Positions 1 through 12,799 of a stretch of DNA of 64,000 nt are shown piece after piece. Position numbers and translations under genes: made by a program. Origin of the DNA: Reticulitermes lucifugus (taxonomy: Eukaryota; Arthropoda; Insecta; Blattodea; Rhinotermitidae). Under the pieces are notes generated by a model, which saw nothing but the letters and a program-made list of their open reading frames with translations, was not told where the DNA came from and made no database searches. How positions within the stretch are numbered: the stretch's first letter is position 1; each line of letters begins with the position of its first letter. Location of the stretch: NCBI GenBank assembly GCA_026260175.1, contig JAKCWW010000043.1:82994-146993 (forward strand), given 5' to 3'.

Positions 1-769
1 GGTGAAACAAATCGTGGCAAGATTTAGCGCTGGAAAAACCTAAGTGTATGGCATTTTAAAAGCAAAGTCAGAGGTACAAAGTCAGTGGGTAAATTGCAGT
101 AATGGTTAACTCAAACGGAAATGAAGAAAACTGTAACTGGATACATTGTTGAGGTTGTATGACGGTATGATGTGGTTGACAGATCCAATCAGCGAACCTA
201 GGTTGGAAATTCCCTGACGGTTGGTTACCGTGTTCAGAAGGACCCAACACTGGTTCGTATTCTAAGTCAGACGAATCAGTTCCGCCTCCTCGGCTGTCAA
301 AATGGTTTAACATTAGGAATGTGAAAGTGAAGGGACGTTGCATGAACTGTTTAAATTTTTCCTGCGATTTACATGTTTCATATTATTGTTTGCCTTGTTC
401 ACTGTTCCTCCTGATGTTCTAAAGGCGATTCATAAAATCGCGTAAAATCGCCCATCTTTTGTCGTGATTTAAATTTCACGTTTCATCGGACTTGGGGATA
501 CCGATAATATTCCTTTCTGTTAGCTATATTCTATTCATTCTGTCTTGAGGCTCACAGTATAATATCCCCCAGAGACGAGAAAGTAGAATAAACTGTTCCA
601 TTGCCCAGTGCGCCGCATCGGTTGGTTATTAAAGGAACTGGAGTTACTGCATGTAGCAGTCTGCTTGACAAGCGAGTGAGTGCATAGCTAATCAAGGAAT
701 TCCTCTCCTGTTAAGCTTCCCGAAGGTTTATTGCCATATTCGCAGGAGCCTGACACTGAATCCTGTTAT
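1..769. other. Unassigned sequence
   Basis: CpG-rich intergenic-type DNA. No gene or named repeat recognised. Confidence 0.5.
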
Positions 770-1060
770 GAACCACTTTAATCCCGTCCACAAAACCAGT
801 TTCTGTTTCCATAAGATCCATCTTAATATTACACTCCCATCAACGTCTAGGTCTCCCACATGGTCTCTTTCCTGCACGTTTTCGTACCGAAAATACGTGT
901 GCTCTTCCCATTGCTCCCATACTCGCTACAAACCTGATGTATCTCGTCCTCAACGATTTGATTACTGTAACAGAATCTGGTGAAAAGTGCAGATCATGAA
1001 GCTCCTCATTGTGCAGTTTTCTGAATTGTATTGATTTACTCTCTTGAGTCGAAGTATTCT
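770..1060 (-). mobile_element. LINE C-terminal remnant, type 1, badly decayed
   Basis: AGATCATGAAGCTCCTCATTG, TGCAGTTTTCTGAATTG align with AAATCATGACGCTTCTCGTT and TTGCGGTTTTCTCTAGCC at 23141. The upstream part (GTCTAGGTCTCCCACATGG) is the reverse of a GRPRRRW-type stretch. No usable frame. Confidence 0.45.
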
Positions 1061-1589
1061 CCTCGGCGGCTTGTTGACAAACATCGTCAATTGGTGCTCT
1101 TTACTCAGGATGTGTGATTCATGAAGTTAAAGATAGCACAGTTCTGTGTAAGAATTATTTTCCTGTAAGAATTCCGCGCGAAACCAGGAAACAGCGTTGT
1201 GCTGATTCAACGAGTATTCGACGCATGCTGCTATTATCAGAAACATTTGGGTCTCTTCTGAATCACAGATCGCACCAGCGGAAGTACAGAAGCAGACCGA
1301 AATAGAAACAAGAACTGCGTAAGTGCATTCCGTGCCCATCAGAGTATTTTTGACGATGAATAACGATCCTCTTCAATGGCTGATACAGGCTCCTTTATTG
1401 GCTGTACCAGGGACGTACGTCCTTTCACACCGTCACTCCTGCTTCTTGGAGATACTAGTAGCGACTAGGTTGAGTTGAAGCGTGGCTGTTACTATGACGA
1501 TTTTATAGATCAAGTAGCGTGAAACGTGCGGGATGCGCAGAGATGAGACATACATAACAAAGTGTTTGTCGGAAAATCAGAAGGTTAAT

Positions 1590-1650
1590 TGCGGGCGGTG
1601 AGGACTGGATTAATTTGGCATTGCATAAGGACCGGTGACGCATTCGTGTG
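1590..1650 (+). mobile_element. LINE tail scrap, type 1
   Basis: GGTGAGGACTGGATTAATTTG, GCATTGCATAAGGACCGG reads GEDWINLALHKDR, the last conserved block of the type 1 LINE. Only about 60 nt. Confidence 0.4.
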
Positions 1651-1763
1651 GACATAGTAACGAACCCCTCTATTACATTGGGCGGGGGGGGGGCGTGTTG
1701 GAAATGTTAAGCGACTGTTGGTGTCTTAAGAAAGACTGCTGAATGTTGTTGATCATTTTTCCT

Positions 1764-1990
1764 TCTAAGTGTGTTATTTAACGACGCTGTCAATTGGTAA
1801 GATTATATCGTCGGTAATAGATGTATGAATGAGGACGGAGCATTGGTGGACGGATACTGACACGGGAAAACCAAGTACCTGGAGAAAAACCTGTCCCATT
1901 GCTACTTCATCCACCACAAATCCCACTAGACTGGCCTGGGATTTGTGATAGACGTAGTGGCACTAGGTCAGTTTTCCTCCGCTTACTTCG
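1764..1990 (-). mobile_element. SINE family C (minus)
   Basis: GTGTTATTTAACGACGCTGTC at left is the family 3' end in reverse. Then GAGGACGGAGCATTGGTGG, CCAAGTACCTGGAGAAAAAC, CTGTCCCATTGCTACTTCATC. Same modules, inverted, as at 13640 and 42145. Confidence 0.65.
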
Positions 1991-2029
1991 TTTTTCCCTT
2001 GTTATTATCATTCCAGTATTTTATCTTTC

Positions 2030-2145
2030 TAAAGCGTTCAGACCTCGGACTCACCTAGCCTTTCTTCAGTGGGTACTGGGGCCTAGGTTTTCGGGGTTAA
2101 GGCGGCTGAGGCGTACACCCGACCACTTACCTCGATCTGTGGAGA
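2030..2145 (+). mobile_element. SINE family A, body fragment
   Basis: AGCGTTCAGACCTCGGACTC, CCTTTCTTCAGTGGGTACTG, GGTTAAGGCGGCTGAGGCGT and CGACCACTTACCTCGATCTG match the family body. Head and tail are absent. It abuts an inverted family C copy. Confidence 0.6.
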
Positions 2146-2766
2146 ACCATAGTGCGACAGTAAGGATTAATTAAATGAAAAACCCCAAACGAACCCACGA
2201 CCTTCCGGCGTTGCGTTTATAGCGTATTATCGCTGAACTTTCAAGGCTACTATCGTCGCCTTCAAAATTGTATCCTTGTCACAAATAATGGAAATTTTCT
2301 TATCTCATTCGGTGCTCATTAACTTCCGCGGTTGAAGCAACATATTTCATTATAACAATCAGTCTTGAGTTTAGCCTACAGTGCGTCTCTTTTCCAAATT
2401 GTTGTTTCGGTTCGTGTAATGTTTGATAAAAGAGCGTTGCCGTCCACTCCCACACCGAATGCTTCAAAATAGTCTGCCGCGGACACCAATCGCGTAGGAT
2501 CCGTGGAACAACATGTGACGGGAGAATCCCCGTAGTTTGTTGATTTTACGTTATGTGTGGGAATCTGTCGTTCAGGATATCTTAACGTACTTAGTAGCGT
2601 GTTCGTTATATCTTGTTTGTTTCTTCGTAGGATCCAGGATCTGACATAAATTTGGGTAGGCTATGATCGGGTGAGCGTATATACCAAGAAATATAAATGT
2701 AACGGCACAAGAACTGCGTGGACGGAAACGCCTACAGAATCCACGTCGCAGTGTACGTGAGAAAGA

Positions 2767-3013
2767 CGAATTTATATCTGATGATTTCAGGCTTCCGCCG
2801 CGATGTTGATAAGATCTGCGCCCTTCTGGGATATTACGCAGCGTCGAGTGGTAATCCTTAACCGACGTTTTGTGATAACCTATCGGTCCCATATTCAAGG
2901 GTCAAGGACGTCTTGACCCTTGAAGATGGGACCGATAGGTTGTCCCGAAACGTCGGTAAAGGATTGCCATTCGACGCTGTGTAATATCCCAGAAGAGCAC
3001 AGATAGAATTTAT
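2767..3013. repeat. Foldback element with hammerhead-like core
   Basis: Arms of about 95 nt meet near 2908 at GACGTC. Outer ends are GAATTTATATCTG and AGATAGAATTTAT. The left arm holds CTTCTGGGATATTACG and the right arm CGTAATATCCCAGAAG-like sequence. Right arm, plus strand: TTGAAGA (2920-2926), stem GGGAC/GTCCC, GAAAC (2947-2951), GTC. The first core base (C3) is T here. Confidence 0.8.
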
Positions 3014-3176
3014 ACCTGTTCCTAAACGCCATGACATTAGGTGGTTGGGGGGAGGGGTCGGAGGTAAAGCTTCACTTATAGTTTTCAGGTTTATAAGGAA
3101 GTGAGTCGGTTTCTCGCACAGGTGGCTTTGACCTCGAGGATAAACCCACAATACAGATCCCTTATAGCAGGGTAAG

Positions 3177-3430
3177 TTGTCCGTGTACACGCCATGGAGG
3201 CATATGGGTAAGTGGAGGATAGCTCCACTCATTCTTAGCCTCGGCAGTAGATGGAGATAAGAGGTCGACTTCACGGCCCGGTCAATTTGCGTACGAGGGA
3301 CTGATACTCGGTATCCATTGAACAGGAGGCTGGGTGGTCCTCAGAGTCAGTCTGGAAGCTTTGGAGAAGAATGATAATCTTTACCCTGCTGGGAATAGAC
3401 CCACGATTCCTCGGACGTCCGCACCATTGC
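3177..3430 (-). mobile_element. SINE family A
   Basis: Tail at left (ACACGCCATGGAGGCATATG, TAGCTCCACTCATTCTTAGC), body CGGTATCCATTGAACAGGAGG, and head remnant at right (GGGAATAGACCCACGATTCC). Orientation is minus. Confidence 0.75.
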
Positions 3431-4545
3431 TTAGTTCTATCCTGGCTCTTGTAGATGATGTAATTATTTGGAAGAGACTGAGGGCCGGAGAGAAACATAT
3501 ATTTAAGAAAATGCTTGGATAGCTGTTGGTCGTGAACATTAAGTGTATGCTATTGAATAGCTGTACCAAAAGACAGAAGTAGCATTACAAATAATTAATT
3601 TGGACAAATTATCTTGACTTGTATTGGTGTCTTCAAGGTGTTAAACCGAATCTCGAGTGGACACTACTCCACTCTGTCGTATCTAGACGTCGTAGGTACA
3701 GTGAACAGCAGCTGATACCTGTAATATTAGGTACCGGAAGTCGCCAGTTTTCGTCAGAATTTATACATCACGTTTATTGTGGTAATTTAATATTGCTTGT
3801 TATTCGGTTAAATATGCTTTGATTGCGATGTCCGCCGTCCAGACATCGGAGATACAAAACAATTTTTACCACTATTTTTCTGGATGTGAATCATAGACTC
3901 TTTACTTTTAAGAAATAACGTGTTACAAGTATTTGTAAATGACGTGCTCAGGGATGTGTCTGACCTACGGATGATATAAGTGAGCAGTTTATCTGGGATG
4001 TTAGGTAACAAGGAGCTTCGTTGTTTGTGCAGATCACCTGACTTTTTGGATTTCGGTGTGCAGGATAAAAATAATGTATACAGAAATTTGATGGAGAAGC
4101 TATTGGCGAAACGGTCAACGGAAACGGAAGAGGAATGCAGAATAATAGGACAAATATTACGGAAATGAGTTGTGAGGTGGAGGTGGTGGTGGGGGGGGGG
4201 ATGGAATGGCTTAGGATCGTATACTTTGGTGTTAGCAGTGTTGAACCCTCGGGTTAGTCGGTTCGATTACGGGTATCAATATCAACTTCCGTGCTGCGAT
4301 GTATAATAAGCGGGGACTTTTTTAAATAAAAAAGTGTACACTGCGTGTCCTCGCATCGGTTCTGTTCCGTGACGTTTGATGACGTAATTGTTGGCGGTGT
4401 GGAATGAAGCCTGGCGGGAGTAACGTCATCACACGCGATGTGCGTCAGTGAGGTGACTTCATGCTAGTGCGTCATGTGGACGAAAAAAAAGCGCATCGAG
4501 CCTACACGTGACAGTTACACGTTTTGCTGTTTTATGTTTTACACA

Positions 4546-4820
4546 AAGCAGGTAAAGTTACCCCCCTGTCCACGCCATGGAGGCATATCGGGGGAGCAGA
4601 GATATAGCGCCACTCGTTATTAACCTCGGCACTAAGTGGAGGTGAGTGGTTAACGTCAAGCCCCGGCCATTTTACCCCCTGGAAAGATCTCCGGTATCCA
4701 CTGAACAGGAGGCTTGGTTGGCCACAGAGCCGGTCTGGACGTTTTGTAGGAAATATAATATCTTACACGTACCGGGATTCGAACGCCGGATCGTCTAGTC
4801 ATGCTGCGCCACCCCGTCTT
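4546..4820 (-). mobile_element. SINE family A
   Basis: Tail CCACGCCATGGAGGCATATC, body CCCCGGCCATTTTACCCCCT and CGGTATCCACTGAACAGGAGG, head CCGGGATTCGAACGCCGG (box B) and GTCATGCTGCGCCACCCCG (box A). All parts recognisable, minus strand. Confidence 0.82.
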
Positions 4821-7382
4821 ACTTTATACAAAGCAGGGTTACACAAATGAGCGCCGGTCGGCGAGATCGTGTTCAGAGTGTTTGCACATTTCATCGTGGA
4901 AACTGAGCATGGCTTTAGATTAAACGTGGTATGTTGTGGGTTGCAGTACTGTCTCAGAACTGTTGGAACATGCAGTAAAGAAACCTATAACGGACAGAAA
5001 ACGTAAGCCTTTGCCGGTCATGTAACAGAGGTACAACAGGGACTGTCTGGGGTTTGGAACTAAGGTGCGTTTTGCGCGACGGTCCCAAGAAATAAAGACT
5101 TTTAAAGACCTGTGAGGAGGTGTTCAATTATGAATAAAGTGGCATCTAATATTAGTTTACAGAAAATATTTCACTGCTTCCAAATCTAAATACGAATAAC
5201 GTAAAATGTAAAGATTTCATCCAAACAGAATCATTGAAACATTTAACCAGTTGTGAAGTCAGGTCAGAATTTCGATGTTGCGATGTTGTATAGTTTTACG
5301 TAATACTGCAATTTCAGTTACGGACGTGTATAGCGTTCAGTTGGAAGTTAAATATAATTGATGAACTTTAAAGGATGTGGCAGGAAGCTGTCATGATTTG
5401 TTTTAAAGTGAGTGTTCCATTCCGGTACTTGATAAAGAAAGCCATGCGAGATGTCGGTCGGAATATCCGGCCTCTGTCCAGGCTGACGTGTGATTCAGAG
5501 AGAGCAAGAAAAGCCAGTAACGAATGATGTGAAGATATACAGAATTTGGGAAGCCATGATTCCAACAGGAAACGTGAATATTCGCTGTTAGTTTGAACTG
5601 TGACATCCACAAATGGGCTGCCGCTGCACTGACCTATTGACAAGGCGTCCGTATTGATCGGGGCGATATTTATAGTTAGTGGAAGGGAAGTGTGTGGTAT
5701 TTTAATGAAGGGTGCGTTCAGCAGTATGCAGCGCACAAACCTTGCTACATACTTGTACTGGCTGATTCAATTAAACAAATGGGTTACGAAATACCGTTGT
5801 GTGGACAGATAAGAGGGCATGATTACGTTCGCGATGTGCGGTGAACTGCATCAAATTAAATCGTGTTCGGTGTTTGTTTGAGACTTCCAAAATATATAAG
5901 GCCACAGTCTTTCCTGCTCCTGTCCTCTGGCAAGCTGCAGAGTCAAGGTTGCTAACTGTGGTAATAAGATGTTCAAACGCACAGTTCTTCCTAACAAGTG
6001 CAGTTGTCATTAGCGTAGCAATGTGCCATCTGGTGAAAAGCAGTTGTCCTGTCATGTAACTTTCATCATGTACAGTGATGAGGGCAGATGTAGCTTCAGA
6101 ATTCGTGGGACTTACCGACTCGTGAACATGACTTCCGTAGCTGATGCAGCCTAATAAAGAAGCCGAGAAAAAAAACATTAACAATTTGTGGGGTACAGTG
6201 TAGGATTGCTTGAAGTATCCGGTATGATACAAGACTCTCAAGAAATGTGCGTTATTCTGTAACAACAGTAGCACCTCAGACTCATGCCGAAATGAACAAA
6301 GCCAGGACTGGTTGATTATTCAGTCTTTGCAGATTTCGATTACATGTTTTGATGGGCCGTCTACACTAAACGGTGCCGGGTAAATTTCATTTTGACATCG
6401 TTTCAACAATCCCAATTATAGCGCTCAAATAAAACTTTATAGATTGTAACAGATGGGCTTTCGCAAGTCGGTGGTTTATATGAATTGTAAAGAGGCCATG
6501 CTAGGTTCGTAACACGTTGCGCCACCGGGAATTTAAATGGCCGAGGGCATGGAATCTTATTTACATGACTGAACTGCGAGGAATGGAAGACGATTCTTGT
6601 TGTCAGCTGCCTGAGACACATACGTAATTGTATGGGAGTGTCTTAACTGAGGACCAAGGGCGCGAGTCCGGGGTTCGCGACTGCTGTAGCAAAAAACGAG
6701 CTACCTGTTACTTGAACGTAAATCAACCCATATAATGGTACTGAGAGCCAACCAATCGGATGGAGTAAACAAGTCTTTTGGCACTGACATACGGTGTGTG
6801 GACTGATCAGGGTAGAAGAGGGGAGTGAGACAGGATAATGTGAAATTCTTGGCTGCGGGAATCATAGGATGCTTCATGTACATTAACGTTAGAGTGCAGC
6901 ATGAGTGTACAAAATGCACTGCAGTTATGTGTGGTATATTGTAAACTGGTCATTGGACTTAAATTTCTGATTATATTTGCCCACCCACGTACCGAAGTAT
7001 ACAGGCCGAAATCAGTGAGCTGGTATGATAAATTAGCCAATAAAATACGCTTTTCTTACGAGGTTGGGGCTAAGGATAACAGAGCAGTAGCAGCGAGTTT
7101 CAATAGGAGCGGCGTCATTGGTGTGATTTTGTTTGGATTGACTGTTCCTTGCTGGGGGCCGGTACGATTCAATTAGTGACAGCAGAGTGATTAGAGGGCA
7201 GCGCCGGCCTGTGCGCCATTACATGGATTTTTTTTCGACGACAGTTAATCTTACATACTAAAAGGTACGTATCAAGATAGGTTAACAGATCTCGTGAAAA
7301 TTTGCAGTATTAAACTATTTACACAGTTAAGATACTACACGCCACTTGTTGTCTAGAAGAAGTTGCTGCCATTACAAATAGT
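4821..7382. other. Unassigned sequence with two long minus-strand open frames
   Basis: Open frames of 122 codons (5368-5736) and 167 codons (5771-6274) lie on the minus strand. Neither shows a known motif, and the longer one has only a hydrophobic N-terminal patch. In CpG-rich DNA such lengths can arise by chance. No repeats of families A-C seen. Confidence 0.4.
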
Positions 7383-7515
7383 CAAACCCCGATATAACGC
7401 CACTCTTTATTCGCCGCAATTTGTGGCGGTAAATCGAAATAATATATAATAAGGGATTTGTGTTCACAGACTTCCATGAGCGCTAAGTGAAGGTGACGCT
7501 GTATCGGGGGGGGGG
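7383..7515. mobile_element. Probable Tigger-like MITE fragment
   Basis: CCCCGATATAACGCCACTC on the left and GTGACGCTGTATCGGGG on the right are inverted, a common pogo/Tigger end type. The right end runs into eleven G. TSD not resolved. Confidence 0.5.
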
Positions 7516-8084
7516 GCTATGTTGGGGTTTGTGCACGGAGGTTGTTGTTGATTCTAGACGACGTGGCTAATTCGCAACACGTAACCGGTAGATATTTGTG
7601 TTAACTGAGTTTTTTAATTCAGTTCAGAGTTTTACGTTTCCGTCACGTTTTAACTACTGTTAAGATCGAAACAAATTCTCCGAAAAGTATGAATATTCAT
7701 GAGCCCGAAGTTTTTGACTTGTTTGTTGGAAATGGTTGTAGAAATGTATGTAGATTTACGCCTGTAGGTTTCTTCCTATGACGTAAGTACTTACGTCGGA
7801 ATCGGAGATTTAAGTGCTTAGCATATCTGAACACCGGCATTGTTCAGGGCTCAGTAAATGTCCTTAATGTCCAGTCGTTAATTTTCAGGTGTGAATGTAT
7901 ACACTGGATTCAGCTGGCCGTAACAGGGTTCGTTGATGAGATTTTATGGACCTATCGGATTTCGTAAGAGCAGAAAATGTAGCCATGCTGATGCCCGCTT
8001 CTCTCGTTATGCCTGTGCGGAAGTGTGGGACGCGGAGCAATGGTAACGCTTGACTGTCAAGTCTCGGAGTGGAGGGGAGTTTTC

Positions 8085-8240
8085 AGAAAGAACTGATAAC
8101 ATTGTTGGTGACGTCACAGTATTTGCGCGCGGTTGTGCTGATAAATTCAGTACTTCTGGAATAGGCACGAGACGAGCGACGGGCACAATCGTTCGCGTGC
8201 AGCCAGTGTGGTGACGGCTGAGGAGCGAAGCTGGTGAGTG
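8085..8240 (+). promoter_or_regulatory. Possible promoter / first-exon region
   Basis: CpG-rich stretch with a CRE palindrome TGACGTCA (8109-8116), an arthropod initiator-like TCAGT (8147-8151) and, 83 nt later, a strong donor CTG|GTGAGT (8233/8234). The arrangement fits a short 5' UTR exon on the plus strand. No transcript evidence is available from sequence alone. Confidence 0.25.
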
Positions 8241-9309
8241 CGAAGTGCTGATGATTCCGCCACAGACTGGTGCTGTTATTATTCAATTTATTTAAAGTGC
8301 GTAGCTTACACTTCTGTTGTTTCTTCAGTGATGAGATCCTGTCTAGGGCACCGACATGCCACGCCTGTACTAAATGCGTTATTCAACGTTTGATGATTAT
8401 TATACTTTGTATTTACCTGGAAAGTTATAAGTACTAAGTCTTTAGACGTCGCCGTGTGTCGTGATTGTTAGTGGTGACTGTGATTATTTTGTTCGTGCTT
8501 GTGTATTATGGGAAGGTCCTAGCTGTGGAGGTGAGAGGCCCGAAATCGCATGTCACAGAGCTGAATTATATTTGTTTAGTTGTAGGAGCTGTGAAGACGA
8601 GAGTGTTAAATGCACGGTTCATGAAGTGACACATCCATGAATTGTTGTCGTTTAATATGCTATTAAAGAACCAAAACGTAGGTGTCGCAGTATTCTCTCA
8701 ACAGAATCTGTGCTGTAATGGGAAGAAGTGACGTTTAGTATTTTTTTTGAATGTGACAACTGTTCACAAAATATTTTCGTAACAGTGGTAAACGTGATCA
8801 GATTGTAACTTTTCATGTTGTGGCCCGGATTTGTGTTCCCACCGGACCTATACCATGGCTTGGTGACTGCACTAGGCGAGCGCACTGGCGTCCAGACGTC
8901 GTCGCCTAGCAAGGTGTCTTGCCCGTGCTCGCGTCCGAATATAAGCAGGGATTGCTACAAGCGTCGGCCCAAGACGCAGTGGTACGTCAAGGTAGGACAA
9001 TGCCGTCACTGTTGCAGCGACATTTCCCAAGTCGCAGGGTCATTTATATGTTTATCGTAATTCCAGTGTGTGCCCACTTCGGAACCTCTCGGAAGGAACG
9101 TGTATCTTTAAATGGGGTTACTCGTTATTTATGCAGTTTTTACTCGCATAATGTTTTGAGATAGTTAACACTGTTCCTGGAAGGTGCCAAAAATTATACT
9201 ATGAAAGCTGAAACGAACAATTTTTTTCTCATACTTGGCCATATTATTTCTCCAAGGGGCCCAACCGAGATATAACACGTCCAATGTACCGTCTTTTAAT
9301 CGACATATT

Positions 9310-9537
9310 GCACCAAGTCCTGGTTTTACGCCCTAGTTGCTTTCCTGAAAAAGTGGGCGTAAATAAAAAATGGGTAAATAAAAATTATATTCCCATAAAA
9401 GGGCTTAAATAAATGCAAGTAAACCAGCCAAAGGGCGTTAAAACCGAAAAATGAGAGAACGCATATTAATAAGTGGTGTAAATTGTCAAGGGGCTTTAAA
9501 GCAAAAGGGCGTAAAACAAGGCCTCGGTTTACAGCTT
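9310..9537. mobile_element. Possible Tigger-like MITE remnant
   Basis: CTGGTTTTACGCCCTAG on the left and GGGCGTAAAACAAGGCC with CGGTTTACAG on the right are imperfectly inverted. The inside has repeated GGGCGTAAA/GGGCTTAAA motifs. Boundaries uncertain. Confidence 0.35.
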
Positions 9538-9913
9538 GTTTTGGCGGTTAACTGTATAGTACTCGCACCCAGATTTCCGCACTCCGTTCCCCAGCGTGTA
9601 CAGCAGGCAAAAGCTTAGCCATTCGGTCCAAAAGTTCCCGAGGAACTTACGCCTGCATATTATTGAGGGGCAGTTTATTCTGCCCTGAATATGGAGGCAG
9701 CAAGTGCCTTCGAAAACCTGTATGCAAGTACACGGTTTCGCGCCCAAGAAGACAGCAAAGCAGTCTTCACTGTCGTGAAGTTCGCAAACCGTAGATTGTT
9801 ACTAACTGGTTCACTAGTGAGTCGCCGTCACACAACTGTGTATTTAATTAATAACTGTAGGCTACTTGTACATGTTCCAGTCCTGACGGACCGTCATCAG
9901 GCTGTGTATAATA

Positions 9914-10328
9914 TTACAAAAAGGAAGACGACGACGTAAACACCATATGTATACACTTTATGTGAGATCGCACTTTTTTTAACACTTCATTAAAATTGTT
10001 TCCAAAGACACCTTATTTTTGTAACTTAGTTTACTGAAGTGTTTTTAAGATTTGCAATAGTAAACATTTTAAAATATATCCAGTGTTTTTACATTTTTAT
10101 TTAAATCATAACGTCGTCTTGAGCCACATGAAAATTTAAAAACATTGGATAGATTTTAAAAGATTTATTATAGTAAATCTTAAAAAACCATAACTAGTAA
10201 AATAAGCAACAAAAGTAAATCGTGTTTGGATCTAATTGTAATAAATTGTAAAAAATGTAAGCGAGATGTCACATTAACTGTATACATATGGTATTTACAA
10301 TTCTATCTTGCTCTTCGTAATTTTGTAC
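9914..10328. repeat. AT-rich foldback element
   Basis: Outer ends TATTACAAAAAGGAAGACG and CTTCGTAATTTTGTA are inverted. Next inward come CCATATGTATACACTTTATG and its partner CATTAACTGTATACATATGG. The inner arms of about 50 nt (10043-10092 and 10137-10187) pair well. No coding content and no hammerhead core; a separate family from the others. Confidence 0.65.
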
Positions 10329-11471
10329 GTAGCCAGGATTGAAACATGTACATATACCAGTAGTTTATTGTTACATATTAAATACAGGTGTGTCTGGCGG
10401 TGACTCATTAACGAACCAATTAATATGTAAACACAACGGGTTGCCTTCCATTAACGTATGTAGTTATTTCCATCTCTCTTGTTGTGACGTAGTTGCATTA
10501 GCTGTACGTACGTAGGCCTGTTTGTGTATTTGCTAGTGAAGTGAAAAGTTAATTTTTTCTGACATTTGGTAATTTATTTTCCCAGAAATTCGAGTGCAGT
10601 TGCTTAATGGGTTAGAACATTTAAGTTCCATTTACTTTGCGTTGTTTTTATTTTGGATTTGGGTGGGGCGGGGGGGGGGTGGAGACATCTCCGGACAGTT
10701 TTACAATGCAAGTTGTCAGGAGGAGTTGCGTGATCGTTTTTTTAAAGAAGAATCTCAAGTAGGCGCCAGTATGTTCACGTGTTCACCTTATTGTAAAGAT
10801 GAATAAGTGGGCTTTGAAGTATCTGGAAATGGTTGTTAGAACATTGTGCCCTTCGTTCATATTTAAAATGCCTTGGGGTTCTTTATTTTAACACATCTGT
10901 AGTGGCTGTATCATATTCTTAACGTTGCAGACAGTAATTTGTTAGTGATAGTAGTTGGATGGCGGAGGTTAGTTTGGTTAGAATGTTTGTATTAGCCAAA
11001 GAGCAATCTGAATTTAATGGCAGGTTAAGTGTGTAGCTTTGTTCAAGTACGTAGTTTGGATGATGTCCAGGTCTGCTTAGTGTATGTGAGCGTGCTTGAA
11101 TGAATAGAATTGGTGATCTAATTGGCAAGTCTTGCCCCATTCTGAAGAGTATTTTCGATTTAGTGTTCATGTTTTGCACCCGTTCACGCATCTTGCTCAG
11201 CGTTGGTGGTGATGGCCCGTCTGGTGCCAGCTGATCGGTTGTCAACTTGCGGGGATGAGGTCAAGTCTCGGGGAATGACAAGAGAGGCGTTGGGCTACAC
11301 CGCGGCACAGTTAGCAACTTTCGAAGTACAGTGTACTCTCGATTATCCGGGGTAATGGTGGGGAGGGGATGCACGGGTAATTGAGAAACACGGATAATCC
11401 AAAACAATATTTATTGAGCCACGAACGAAAAATAAAACTGTAATTTATTGATTGTATATATAATACATACA

Positions 11472-11790
11472 TAATGGGCCGTGATAGCGTAGTCGGTATA
11501 GCGACTCGCTGCGGGCTGGACGGTCCGGGGATCGAATCCCGGTGGGGGCNNNNNNNNNNNNNNNNNNNNNNNNNNNNNNNNNNNNNNNNNNNNNNNNNNN
11601 NNNNNNNNNNNNNNNNNNNNNNNNNNNNNNNNNNNNNNNNNNNNNNNNNNNNNNNNNNNNNNNNNNNNNNNNNNNNNNNNNNNNNNNNNNNNNNNNNNNN
11701 NNNNNNNNNNNNNNNNNNNNNNNNNNNNNNNNNAGAGCTATACCTCTACTCCCCCTTTGGGCCTTCGTGGCCTGTTCTAGGGAGAACTTT
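11472..11790 (+). mobile_element. SINE family A with N gap
   Basis: Head GCCGTGATAGCGTAGTCGG (box A) and GGGGATCGAATCCCGGTGG (box B), then 184 Ns, then the family tail AGAGCTATACCTCTACTCC and CTTCGTGGCCTG. In other copies head and tail are separated by about 150 nt, so the gap replaces the SINE body. Confidence 0.85.
11550..11733. other. Assembly gap (184 N)
   Basis: Run of N inside a family A SINE that itself lies inside a Tigger-like MITE. Open frames running across it are artefacts. Confidence 0.99.
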
Positions 11791-12799
11791 ACCTTTTAAT
11801 ACACACATAGCTTACGCTTATTGTTTACGTAAATAGCCCGTTATTTTTGTTTGTATTGAGGATTTCATTCGAACGTTGGATGCTAAGTAACGTTATTTCC
11901 CACCATCCATCAGTCATTAGCAACTTATGATCGCGTACGGATAATCCACAAACCGCATAATTGAGAGTGCGCTGTATTAAAATAAACCTTTCTGGTTGGC
12001 CCTTCGCTGACGCCGTGGGGCTTTGGTTCCGCTCCAAACGCTGATCTTTCCATATTCCGCATCATGTAGACCAGATGTCTAGCTTCTAGCACCCCAGGTG
12101 TCCCAACAGCAAAGGAAGGGTTTTAAGTGCTGGCGAAAACGTGGGTGATTTTCCCGTGTTTAATCACTAGGCCAGGTAAAATTCTTTTGCGGACTTTTGT
12201 TACAAGATTCGTACTTTTAGCTGCTCTGCATTTCCCAGCTTTAGCTAAACTCTTTCTGTAAATTTTGGTTAACGAAAGAAGATGCGCGCTAACAGATTAC
12301 TACAATTGCACCTTCTTCCTAATTTTTATATATAGGCTGGATCGGTAGCCAAATATCCAGAAAAAAATTCTCCATCTCGGGCTGGTTCACGCCAGGGTTT
12401 GTACCCAAGGGCGGTCGGACACAGTTCCAAATATGGAACGTCCTTCAGAACCTTGTTACGGAGCGACATGTCTGTCCGTGTGTTGCATATGAGTATCGTA
12501 GAAGACAGATGAATTATGTTCTACAAACTCGATATGAAAAGCATGTTGTAAGACAGTGTTTCGTAACTGGTTGCTCCCGGTTTCGTTTTGTTTCATACTT
12601 CGGCCGCCTTTATTCACTGGGAAAAAGCATCTAGTATTCGTCGATCTGGTGAACCTTGATGCGGGTGAGAAAAATTCCTAACGCCCTTTTCAAGACTCGT
12701 ATTCCGTCCGATTAGTCCGTGTCAAGTCACGTTAGGGACCGAGCTGTGGAATGGACACTGATGGTATGAACATGATTTCAGTCAGATGATGGCTGTTTA

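Larger units (their letters stand above)
11329..11974. mobile_element. Tigger/pogo-like MITE with nested SINE and assembly gap
   Basis: Inverted ends CAGTGTACTCTCGATTATCC and TAATTGAGAGTGCGCTG sit between TA dinucleotides (11327-11328 and 11975-11976), as for Tc1/mariner-superfamily elements. A second shared motif, CGGATAATCCA, occurs inside both ends. A family A SINE and 184 Ns lie inside it. Confidence 0.8.

Noticed and set aside
5771-6274. 167-codon minus-strand open frame as a gene
   Set aside because: No recognisable domain and no flanking exons. CpG-rich, GC-moderate DNA yields such frames by chance. Mentioned as unassigned only.
11474-11552. tRNA gene
   Set aside because: Boxes A and B are present, but the sequence continues into the body and tail of a repeated SINE, and the acceptor stem does not close. 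The same holds for the heads at 4.8, 28.9, 33.8, 55.8 and 62.4 kb.
11474-11836. 120-codon frame crossing the N run
   Set aside because: An artefact of translating Ns inside a SINE; the same applies to frames at 31168-31610.
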